DNA of 5,605 nt from Draconibacterium sp. GTDB lineage: Bacteria; Bacteroidota; Bacteroidia; Bacteroidales; Prolixibacteraceae. The DNA lies in assembly GCA_027011835.1 (NCBI GenBank), contig JALUZN010000466.1:1-5605 (forward strand). The letters are read 5' to 3'. Below the pieces are notes generated by a model that saw only the letters and a program-made list of their open reading frames with translations, was not told the DNA's origin and did no database searches. Every line of letters begins with the position of its first letter. Position 1 is the first letter of the stretch. Below are positions 1 to 5,605 of the stretch, piece by piece. The position numbers and the translations under genes are program-made.

Positions 1-1
1 G

Positions 2-637
2 TTGAATAAATCAAATTTAGATGTTGATAATTTATTTGCCACGTTAATTAATCCGGAAGGAATTCTACAAATTGATAATTATTTATTTAAAGTGGACTTT
101 AAGAATAAAAATACTTTGGCATATGAACTGTTTGATGATGAGTTAGAGTTAAAAAGTGAAAGTATATCAAAATCAAAAAAATATATTGTTTTTAATTGGG
201 ATGATGACATCCTTTCCATTTTGAATGAAAGCGATAATTTAAAAAGTATTTCTAGTCGTTATTGTAGTAGTTTTCAACAACCAAATACAGTTTACTTAAT
301 ACAAGGTAGTTTAGAAACTAACTTAAGATATAGAAAGTATGGAGTGTACTATACTTTGCTTGCCAGAATGGATAAGTCATTTAATGGGGGGGCTGTGTCG
401 ATGCAAATTTATGTGGTAGAAGACATATATTGGAGAAATAAGAAAAAAGATGGAACTATTGTAGCTGGCACACAAACATCAGGAGGATATGGTACCAAGA
501 CTCTAAAATTAAGATTTTATTCATCAGGAAGAAGATTAAAACAATGGAGTGTCCCAAACGTGGAGTGTAGTTGGTGGGATGATGCATCAGGCACTTCAAT
601 ATATGGGTCACACTCTAAATCGGGAAGTTGTAATTAA
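2..637 (+). CDS. Uncharacterised Bacteroidota protein, 3' part (5' end outside window)
   Basis: The frame is open from the first complete codon (TTG at 2) to a TAA ending at 637, giving 211 residues. The window edge almost certainly cuts the gene, so the TTG should not be read as the true start: no signal peptide is visible. Near the N-terminus is a segment 'LFATLINPEGILQIDNYLFKV' (about residues 11-31). It resembles a 'small-segment-LNpeGeIqIgd-iykv' stretch I recall from many uncharacterised secreted Bacteroidota proteins, where it sits well inside the protein; this is from memory. The C-terminal half (about 95-211) is rich in aromatic residues and predicted beta-strands, with Cys189 and Cys210 near the end that could form a disulfide if the protein is exported. 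Codon use is very AT-rich. I do not recognise a catalytic motif and assign no function. The hairpin at 683-717 separates it from the following genes, so it is probably not in their operon. Confidence 0.75.
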   Translation: MNKSNLDVDNLFATLINPEGILQIDNYLFKVDFKNKNTLAYELFDDELELKSESISKSKKYIVFNWDDDILSILNESDNLKSISSRYCSSFQQPNTVYLIQGSLETNLRYRKYGVYYTLLARMDKSFNGGAVSMQIYVVEDIYWRNKKKDGTIVAGTQTSGGYGTKTLKLRFYSSGRRLKQWSVPNVECSWWDDASGTSIYGSHSKSGSCN

Positions 638-682
638 TAAAAAGTAGAAACAATTATTTTGAAAAAAATAAGTTAAAACTAA

Positions 683-717
683 AAGAGAATAGAGACTGAA
701 CCAGTCTCTATTCTCTT
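683..717. terminator. Perfect 15-bp hairpin, probable transcription terminator
   Basis: Left arm 683-697 and right arm 703-717 are perfect reverse complements around the loop 'gaacc'; a further G-C pair could shrink the loop to 3 bases. The stem begins 46 bases after the stop codon of the first gene, where a terminator is expected. The + strand continues with 'cacaaaaaa' and has no U-tract. The minus-strand transcript would instead run from the stem into a T-rich stretch complementary to 661-682. It may therefore be weak or partial for the + strand genes, or serve mainly an unseen minus-strand transcript. Confidence 0.6.
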
Positions 718-735
718 CACAAAAAATAATCAGGA

Positions 736-1308
736 ATGAAAAAAGTTTTTGTCACAATAGTCTTAATCTTTGTTTGCTTTTTTATGGTTAAAGCACAACA
801 ATATCTTGAAAAAGAGACGAAATTTAATGTCCGCACAAATGTTGGATATAGTACTTATGCCACGTCGTATAAAGGTATGTTTATGTCTATAGATTATTGT
901 TTGCCAATATTGAGTAAAATAAATCTGGTAAATTCTTTTACAATGTCTTATGGGAAAGAAGAAGCAATAATTTTCAGATCTAATTATCATTTTATAGGAT
1001 GGGGAATAGGACCGGAATTAAGCATAAAATTATTTAGAATATCTCAATTGGAATTTAAACCTGCATTTGCCACTAGTTGGATGATGATGTCAGAAACTTT
1101 GGGGCAGATGTTTAGGGATGATGGAATGGCTTATCCAGTTGTTTCCGACCACTCATTTTATTCAATTGGTTATACCGTAACATTGGCTTATCGTGTCTTT
1201 ATTAAAAAGAACATCTCAATTGGTGTGCTTGCTGGCATTACGTCAGTTAGTAAGAAAAAAAAGAGTTTAAAAACGATTGGTCTGAGTTGCCAATTTGATT
1301 TGAATTAA
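736..1308 (+). CDS. Small secreted protein, predicted outer-membrane beta-barrel
   Basis: A 190-residue protein beginning with a clear signal peptide: Lys2-Lys3, a hydrophobic core to about residue 18, and a probable signal peptidase I site after Ala20 ('VKA|QQ'). The mature part shows alternating polar/hydrophobic stretches typical of amphipathic beta-strands, for example around residues 30-55, 60-95 and 140-170, with turns rich in Lys, Asn and Gly. This suggests a compact barrel of roughly eight strands in the outer membrane. It ends 'CQFDLN', so it lacks the usual terminal aromatic but has Phe187 close to the end. The ATG at 736 is supported by the signal peptide starting there; 'cagga' immediately before it is too close to be a normal Shine-Dalgarno. 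The next gene starts 31 bases downstream in the same direction. I do not recognise a specific family; a soluble periplasmic beta-rich protein is the main alternative. Confidence 0.8.
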   Translation: MKKVFVTIVLIFVCFFMVKAQQYLEKETKFNVRTNVGYSTYATSYKGMFMSIDYCLPILSKINLVNSFTMSYGKEEAIIFRSNYHFIGWGIGPELSIKLFRISQLEFKPAFATSWMMMSETLGQMFRDDGMAYPVVSDHSFYSIGYTVTLAYRVFIKKNISIGVLAGITSVSKKKKSLKTIGLSCQFDLN

Positions 1309-1339
1309 AATCAGGAATTATACTGCTGCAAATTTTATT

Positions 1340-1861
1340 ATGAAGATTTTAATATTTCTATTTATTATTGTTTTATCCCTAACAGGTAAAGCACAAACTA
1401 AAACAGAGTACAAAAGGTTTATAGTAGGAGGTCATGTAGTAAATCGCAATATTAGAGGGTATAATTATCTGTACATTTATCCACGCTTATCATTTGAATA
1501 CAATGTATCTAAAACTTCTTCTTTTGAATTTTTAGCAGAATATATAAATCATAAGCCAACTGGCACGCAAGTTATCAGCTATCCTTTAAGTGTTGGATAT
1601 AAATTAAATATTTTGCCATGGTTTATAAAAAACGATGAATTTACAGATAAATTAAAGATTTATAATAGTTTCCGATATACTCTTCTTTTAAGTCCCGAAG
1701 ATGCAAATAGTGCTTTTTCTAACTTGCGGGTGTTTCATTATTTTAGATATGCTCCGGGAATAGACTTTTTTTTCAATAAAAACTGGGGGGTTAATTACGA
1801 AATGGTTTTCGGAGAGAATATGAAAACAACAATGGCTTTAGGTGTGAAATTTCGTTTTTAA
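1340..1861 (+). CDS. Small secreted protein, predicted outer-membrane beta-barrel
   Basis: A 173-residue protein with a signal peptide (hydrophobic residues 3-15, probable cleavage after Ala18 in 'GKA|QT'). The mature part consists mostly of alternating beta-strand-like segments: the 'RFIVGG' strand near residue 26, 'YLYIYPRLSFEYNV' (about 43-56), 'SFEFLAEYI', 'YPLSVGYKL', 'FRYAPGIDFFF' and 'WGVNYEMVFG'. It ends with 'ALGVKFRF'; a C-terminal Phe in a final amphipathic strand is the classic beta-signal read by the BAM complex, so outer-membrane insertion is more firmly supported than for the preceding gene. No Shine-Dalgarno precedes the ATG. The stop codon lies 2 bases before the DUF4249 gene, implying co-transcription and possibly translational coupling. 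The function is unknown; an accessory role for the downstream receptor is inference from position only. Confidence 0.82.
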   Translation: MKILIFLFIIVLSLTGKAQTKTEYKRFIVGGHVVNRNIRGYNYLYIYPRLSFEYNVSKTSSFEFLAEYINHKPTGTQVISYPLSVGYKLNILPWFIKNDEFTDKLKIYNSFRYTLLLSPEDANSAFSNLRVFHYFRYAPGIDFFFNKNWGVNYEMVFGENMKTTMALGVKFRF

Positions 1862-1863
1862 CA

Positions 1864-2805
1864 ATGAAAAAACTACTCTATATTGTTGCATCTCTGTTTT
1901 TATTTTCAGCTTGTCAGAAAATAATAGAAATAGACTTGCCAAAGCACGAAGTAAAACCGGTTATTAATTGTCTGTTTTCGCCCCGGCGGCCGTTTAAAAT
2001 ACATGTTAGTTTATCGGAACCACCAACCGATACAGCCACCTACTTAGTAGAAAATGCACGAGTTATTATAACCGAAGATAATGGTCGGGCTACCGTATTA
2101 AAAAGCATTGGTAAAGGGTATTATTCTAAAGAGTCATTTCTCCCAAAAACAGGAGTAAAATACAAATTAAAGGTTAGTGTACCCGGTTTTGAGGCGGTTA
2201 CGGCAACAGGTTCTATCCCGGAAAATAAAATTGAAATCACAAAAATTGAATCGAAATCGGGAAATAAAACCCAAACAGAAGTTGGTATGGGCGACGATGC
2301 AATTATTCCGGTTCAGTTTTTAACCATCGACTTTTTGCAAAACCTACAGACCCTCGATTATATGGGAGTAACCGTTATTCAAAATGCAACAACATACAGT
2401 ATTATTAACGACAGTACTTTTTTTTCTGAAGATAAAACCCGGTTTAATTTTGGTTTTTTAGAAAGTAACGACCCGAGCATAAAATACGAGGGGCTCGATA
2501 GTTATTACGAATTTTATATTCTATTATTCCGCGATTTACTTTTTAATCAATCGGCTGCATCGGTAAAATGTAATGTCGAAAAGAAAACCGATTCCGAATT
2601 CTGGATTCGTTTTTTTCAGTTTTCTCCCGAAGCATTTAACTATTTAAAATCGTGGATAATACATTATTACACTCAGGATTACGACTTTTGGGAAGTTTAC
2701 GAACCGCAACAACTCTACTCGAACATAGAAAATGGTTATGGTATTTTTGCCGGATACTCGGAACAAATCTTTAAAATTCACCCCGATTCTACAACAACCT
2801 ACTAA
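1864..2805 (+). CDS. DUF4249-type outer-membrane lipoprotein
   Basis: A 313-residue lipoprotein. The N-terminus has Lys2-Lys3, a hydrophobic core and the lipobox 'LFSAC', so signal peptidase II would cleave before Cys17 and lipidate it. The sequence then follows the layout I know for DUF4249 proteins: 'IIEIDLP' just after the cysteine, 'KPVINCLFSP' near residue 31, a 'VENARVIITED' strand near 62, 'GYYSKESFLPKTGVKYKLKVSVPGF' spread over about 85-109 (an Ig/transthyretin-like first domain), and the C-terminal signature 'YSNIENGYGIFAGYS' at 285-299. Family members are about this long, so the gene appears complete. They are commonly encoded next to a TonB-dependent receptor, as here, where the receptor starts 2 bases after this stop codon. 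By analogy with SusD the protein may help capture or deliver substrate at the cell surface, but it has no SusD-like TPR architecture and the role is not established. It is notably richer in G+C than the genes upstream. Confidence 0.9.
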   Translation: MKKLLYIVASLFLFSACQKIIEIDLPKHEVKPVINCLFSPRRPFKIHVSLSEPPTDTATYLVENARVIITEDNGRATVLKSIGKGYYSKESFLPKTGVKYKLKVSVPGFEAVTATGSIPENKIEITKIESKSGNKTQTEVGMGDDAIIPVQFLTIDFLQNLQTLDYMGVTVIQNATTYSIINDSTFFSEDKTRFNFGFLESNDPSIKYEGLDSYYEFYILLFRDLLFNQSAASVKCNVEKKTDSEFWIRFFQFSPEAFNYLKSWIIHYYTQDYDFWEVYEPQQLYSNIENGYGIFAGYSEQIFKIHPDSTTTY

Positions 2806-2807
2806 CC

Positions 2808-5174
2808 ATGAAACGAAATATTTTAATCGCACTTTTTCTACTTATTTCGGGAATTGTTTTTGGGCAACAAAAAATTACTATCAGTGGGTTGGTAAAAGAC
2901 AAAACCACGGGAGAGCCGTTAATAGGCGCAAATGTAATTATCGAGCAATCAGGCTCGGGAACAAGTGCCGATGCTTATGGTTTTTACAGCATTACAACAA
3001 AAGGAGTTAAAAAGTTTACCATAAAAGCAAGTTATGTTGGCTACAAACCTTTTAGAAGAGAGATTAATACAGATGCCAATATTTGGTTTAATATTTTGTT
3101 GGAGCCGGGAGTTGATATTGATGAGATTAAAGTTTTGGCTGGCAAAACCATTGAAGAACGTGTTGAAACCGGAGTTGTTGAAATACCGGTAAAACAGATA
3201 AAAAATATGCCAATGCTTGGAGAACCCGATGTATTAAAAACAATGCAACTATTGCCGGGCGTACAAGGTGGCAGCGATGGGCGCAGCAATCTTTTTGTTC
3301 GTGGGGGCAGCCCCGACCAAAACCTGTTTATGCTCGATGGTACTTCTTTGTATTATGTTAATCATTTAGGCGGATTTGTCTCGGTATTTAACCCCGATAT
3401 CTTGAAAAATATTAAACTATACAAAGGCGGTTTTCCTGCGCGGTTTGGCGGACGCTTGTCTTCTGTTATCGACCTACGAATGAAAGAAGGAAATAAAAAA
3501 CAGTTGCACGGAAGTTATGGAATTGGACTTATTTCGGGAGACATAACTTTAGAGGGCCCCATTAAAACCGATAAAACATCTTTTATTGTTTCGTTGCGCC
3601 GGGTGTGGATGGATTTTTTATTGCGCCCGACAACAAAAATTGCTTTTAAACAAGCTTCCATGGGATATAATTTCTACGATTTCTATGGTAAAATAAGCCA
3701 CGAAATTAATACACATAATCGCCTGTATTTAAGCTTGTATGGTGGCGACGACCGATTGGGATATTTTTATAATAAACACAAAGAGAAGATAAAAAGCAAT
3801 ACAAAATATACTTGGGGAAATATACTCGCTACTTTACGCTGGAATCGTATCTACTCCTCGAAACTAAACAGCGACATTACCCTGTTCTACACTCGGTACA
3901 GGTATAAAAACAATTTGTTTTTTAAATCGGAAGATGCAAAAGGAAATAATTTATATAAAACCGCTGTTCACGATTTTGGAATAAAAGCTGACTTTAATTG
4001 GTATCTTACAAACAACTACAAACTCCGGTTTGGAGGTGGTTTGTCGGAAAATATATTCGTTCCTGGCCAGATAAAATACTATTTTAACGACGAAGGTACT
4101 GTTACCAAAACCGTAGTTGGAAATCAAAATCGCACACAAGCATTTAATTCTTTCTTTTATGTCGAAAATGAGTATTCACCTTTTCAGTGGTTTTCGTTAA
4201 ACGTTGGCGTAAGGGTAGTAAATTATTATGTTGAAAATAAAAATTACTTTTCAGCCGAGCCACGTTTCGTTTCAAGTTTTATTTTGAAAAAACTGGGAGC
4301 AATTAAGCTCGGTTATACTAAAATGATGCAGCCTTCACACATGCTTACTTATACCGGCAGCTCTTTCCCAACCGACATTTGGTTACCGTCAACAGAAGGT
4401 ATTCCTCCGGGCGAAGCGGTTCAATACTCTGTTGGCTATTCAAAGTCGTTTGTTAATGGCGCTTTTGAACTGAGTATTGAACTTTATAAAAAAGAGATGA
4501 AAAACCTGTTAACCATAAAAGGGGGCGTGCCGCTTGTTAACAGCAATCCGTGGGAACAAAATGTTGAGAAAAACGGAATTGGGAACTCAAAAGGAGTTGA
4601 GTTATTGTTACAGAAGAAAGAGGGAAAAACAACGGGTTGGGTTAGTTACACTTTGTCGAAAGCCGACCGGTTTTTCGAGAATGTAAACAATGGGAATCCT
4701 TATCCGTTTAAATACGACCGCCGACACGACTTCTCTATTGTAATTAGCAGGCAGATTTCTGAAAATATTGATTGCTCGGCAACATGGGTTTATGGCAGCG
4801 GATATCCAACAACACTATATAACGGGGTTTATAAAACCATTACACACGGCGGCAATAACATTGTTCCCGGAAGCGACCTTTTTATTGTTAACGGCTATTC
4901 GGAGGCTAACCTTTATCCCGGTAAAAACTGGTTGCGAATGCGCGATTACCACCGGCTCGATTTGGGAGTAAACTTTCATAAAAATATAATTGGGAAAAAA
5001 GGAACAAAAAAAATACGGACATGGACGATTGGAGTTTATAATGCCTATTGCAGACAAAATGCAGTTTATTATTATTTCGATTATAAAAATGGTGACCCAA
5101 ATAATTCTATTGCTTTATATCAGCAGAGCGGGTTTCCAATTATTCCCACAATAAAGTATTCTGTAAAGTTTTAG
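2808..5174 (+). CDS. TonB-dependent receptor with carboxypeptidase-regulatory-like N-terminal domain
   Basis: A 788-residue outer-membrane active transporter, energised by TonB-ExbB-ExbD. Domains in order: signal peptide 1-19 ('IVFG|QQ'); carboxypeptidase-regulatory-like (CarboxypepD_reg-like) domain about 22-99, with the typical 'ISGLVKDKTTGEPLIGANV' and 'ADAYGFYSI' stretches; a TonB-box-like 'VDIDEIKVLAGK' about 102-113, in the usual place between this domain and the plug; plug about 115-225, including 'VLKTMQLLPGVQ', 'LFVRGGSPDQNLFMLDG' and 'YKGGFPARFGGRLSSVID'; then a long beta-barrel to the C-terminal 'IKYSVKF' with its final Phe. The length is within the range for this class, shorter than the roughly 1000-residue SusC/RagA proteins. 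The gene appears intact. The ATG at 2808 starts the signal peptide and lies 2 bases after the DUF4249 stop, without a Shine-Dalgarno, which points to translational coupling. The neighbour is DUF4249 rather than SusD, so this is not a classical polysaccharide-utilisation pair. The substrate cannot be inferred. Confidence 0.95.
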   Translation: MKRNILIALFLLISGIVFGQQKITISGLVKDKTTGEPLIGANVIIEQSGSGTSADAYGFYSITTKGVKKFTIKASYVGYKPFRREINTDANIWFNILLEPGVDIDEIKVLAGKTIEERVETGVVEIPVKQIKNMPMLGEPDVLKTMQLLPGVQGGSDGRSNLFVRGGSPDQNLFMLDGTSLYYVNHLGGFVSVFNPDILKNIKLYKGGFPARFGGRLSSVIDLRMKEGNKKQLHGSYGIGLISGDITLEGPIKTDKTSFIVSLRRVWMDFLLRPTTKIAFKQASMGYNFYDFYGKISHEINTHNRLYLSLYGGDDRLGYFYNKHKEKIKSNTKYTWGNILATLRWNRIYSSKLNSDITLFYTRYRYKNNLFFKSEDAKGNNLYKTAVHDFGIKADFNWYLTNNYKLRFGGGLSENIFVPGQIKYYFNDEGTVTKTVVGNQNRTQAFNSFFYVENEYSPFQWFSLNVGVRVVNYYVENKNYFSAEPRFVSSFILKKLGAIKLGYTKMMQPSHMLTYTGSSFPTDIWLPSTEGIPPGEAVQYSVGYSKSFVNGAFELSIELYKKEMKNLLTIKGGVPLVNSNPWEQNVEKNGIGNSKGVELLLQKKEGKTTGWVSYTLSKADRFFENVNNGNPYPFKYDRRHDFSIVISRQISENIDCSATWVYGSGYPTTLYNGVYKTITHGGNNIVPGSDLFIVNGYSEANLYPGKNWLRMRDYHRLDLGVNFHKNIIGKKGTKKIRTWTIGVYNAYCRQNAVYYYFDYKNGDPNNSIALYQQSGFPIIPTIKYSVKF

Positions 5175-5298
5175 TATTTTTTTTATCAATATCAACCCTT
5201 CGTTAGCCGATGTTTAATCTGCAGTTATAGGAAAAGCAAGAAATGTGGCTTACAAACAGTTTCGCCTTGTTAATCTGTTTGTTGCAGTTAAAGCAGAA

Positions 5299-5324
5299 GA
5301 GGCCATCTCTTTCGAGACGGCCTC
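5299..5324 (+). terminator. Terminator-like hairpin downstream of the TonB receptor gene
   Basis: Arms 5299-5309 and 5314-5324 form an 11-position stem with a 'tttc' loop. All positions pair except one A-C mismatch (5305 with 5318). The core 'tctc-tttc-gaga' with a GC-rich 'gaggcc/ggcctc' base closely resembles hairpins commonly found at the ends of Bacteroidota transcription units. It lies 124 bases after the receptor stop codon. The stem is followed by 'attaaacaaac', so a canonical U-tract is missing on the + strand. It most likely ends the operon that begins at 736. Confidence 0.65.
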
Positions 5325-5437
5325 ATTAAACAAACAATATTCAAATTCACATTTCCCCAAACATGAATTTTTTGAAAACAAAAAACGGATCAGTTTAAAA
5401 AGTTGTGGAGAATAAAGTGAGAAGTCATTGTAATGAA

Positions 5438-5572
5438 ATGATAAAAACTCATCAAATATTACCAGAAGACTTTAAAAAAATGAATCAATCTATCTGCCAA
5501 AATAAGGTTATACCAATTAGGAAACAAAACACCCCATATATGCATCCAAAAAAAGTTTATGATGAGTTATAG
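5438..5572 (+). CDS. Doubtful 44-residue hypothetical protein
   Basis: ATG at 5438, TAG ending at 5572. The predicted peptide is basic and polar, beginning 'MIKTHQILPEDFKKMNQ' and ending 'PKKVYDEL', with one cysteine, no signal peptide and no membrane segment. The frame is also open upstream to 5399, with GTG codons at 5405 and 5417 as alternative starts. No Shine-Dalgarno is visible, which is uninformative in this group. I recognise no family. It may be a real small protein, a fragment of a decayed gene, or a chance open frame in AT-rich DNA; chance or decay is more likely. Confidence 0.2.
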   Translation: MIKTHQILPEDFKKMNQSICQNKVIPIRKQNTPYMHPKKVYDEL

Positions 5573-5605
5573 ATTGAATTATTTCAGAAGTGAGATTATC
5601 TTTGA

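Larger units (their letters stand above)
736..5174 (+). other. Probable four-gene operon for outer-membrane proteins
   Basis: Four co-directional genes with intergenic gaps of 31, 2 and 2 bases. All four encode exported proteins: two small predicted barrels, a lipoprotein and a TonB-dependent receptor. The unit is bounded by hairpins at 683-717 and 5299-5324. I could not find a convincing Bacteroidota-type promoter (-7 TAnnTTTG with an upstream TTG) in the 18 bases between the first hairpin and the ATG at 736, or in the bases just before the hairpin. The promoter is therefore degenerate, lies further upstream, or the operon is reached by read-through. The two 2-base gaps make co-expression of the last three genes very likely; inclusion of the first gene is less certain. 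Confidence 0.6.
5175..5605. other. Region of 431 bases without a convincing gene
   Basis: After the receptor stop codon come a run of eight T (5177-5184) with no clear hairpin before it, AT-rich sequence, the terminator-like hairpin at 5299-5324, and further AT-rich sequence to the window end. One frame is free of stops from 5218 to 5412 but has no ATG start and contains the hairpin, so I do not call it. A 44-codon frame at 5438-5572 is listed separately as doubtful. I see no tRNA, riboswitch, transposon end or direct-repeat array. The sequence after the hairpin may be the leader of a gene beyond the window or decayed coding sequence. Confidence 0.6.

Noticed and set aside
763..990. Minus-strand 75-codon open frame
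   Set aside because: It lies wholly inside the 190-aa secreted protein gene, which has a clear signal peptide. The antisense translation has no recognisable domain.
2732..3010. Plus-strand 92-codon open frame spanning the DUF4249/receptor junction
   Set aside because: It overlaps two well-supported genes in another frame: the conserved DUF4249 C-terminus and the receptor signal peptide and carboxypeptidase-like domain.
3041..3289. Minus-strand 82-codon open frame
   Set aside because: It is antisense to the plug domain of the TonB-dependent receptor. The open frame is a by-product of that coding sequence.
4768..5100. Three overlapping open frames (one plus, two minus) near the receptor 3' end
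   Set aside because: All are shadows of the receptor barrel, which continues intact to its C-terminal Phe.
2808..5174. Classical SusC/SusD polysaccharide-utilisation pair
   Set aside because: The receptor is shorter than typical SusC/RagA proteins, the partner is DUF4249-like rather than SusD-like, and no glycoside hydrolase or sugar-responsive regulator is present.
5175..5200. Intrinsic terminator at the T-run directly after the receptor stop codon
   Set aside because: The run of eight T at 5177-5184 has no stable stem-loop before it; the hairpin at 5299-5324 is the better candidate.
5218..5412. 65-codon stop-free frame after the receptor gene
   Set aside because: It has no ATG start and the terminator-like hairpin lies inside it. 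The translation matches nothing I recognise, so chance is the simpler explanation.
1..5605. CRISPR array, insertion sequence, tRNA or toxin-antitoxin pair
   Set aside because: I saw no regularly spaced direct repeats, transposase motifs, cloverleaf-forming sequence or recognisable toxin or antitoxin on either strand.

Overview
The window looks like a chromosomal piece from a member of the Bacteroidota, most likely a Flavobacteriia-, Cytophagia- or Marinilabiliales-like organism. The evidence is the low G+C content, the near absence of Shine-Dalgarno sequences, secreted proteins with Bacteroidota-type signal peptides ending in 'KAQ' or 'FGQ', and above all a DUF4249-type lipoprotein gene directly followed by a TonB-dependent receptor gene with an N-terminal carboxypeptidase-regulatory-like domain. 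All recognisable genes lie on the + strand.

Layout: (1) Positions 1-637 hold the 3' part of an uncharacterised protein gene that probably starts upstream of the window. (2) Positions 638-735 are a short gap with a perfect 15-bp hairpin, probably the end of that transcription unit. (3) Positions 736-1861 carry two short genes (190 and 173 aa) for secreted proteins, predicted to be small outer-membrane beta-barrels of unknown function. (4) Positions 1864-5174 carry the DUF4249 lipoprotein (313 aa) and the TonB-dependent receptor (788 aa). The gaps before these two genes are 2 bases each. (5) Positions 5175-5605 hold no convincing gene. They contain an 11-bp terminator-like hairpin at 5299-5324 and a doubtful 44-codon reading frame.

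How the genes may work together: the four genes from 736 to 5174 look like one transcription unit whose products all act at the outer membrane. The receptor would be a TonB/ExbBD-energised transporter. The DUF4249 lipoprotein is probably its partner, by analogy with the SusC/SusD arrangement, and the two small barrels could be accessory outer-membrane proteins. No enzyme, regulator or sigma/anti-sigma pair lies in the window, so the substrate cannot be read from context.

I found no mobile element, CRISPR array, RNA gene, toxin-antitoxin pair or defence gene. The points most worth a second look are the co-directional four-gene surface module, a sharp change in base composition between the two small barrel genes and the DUF4249/receptor pair, and the hairpin at 683-717, whose U-rich flank lies on the strand opposite to the genes.
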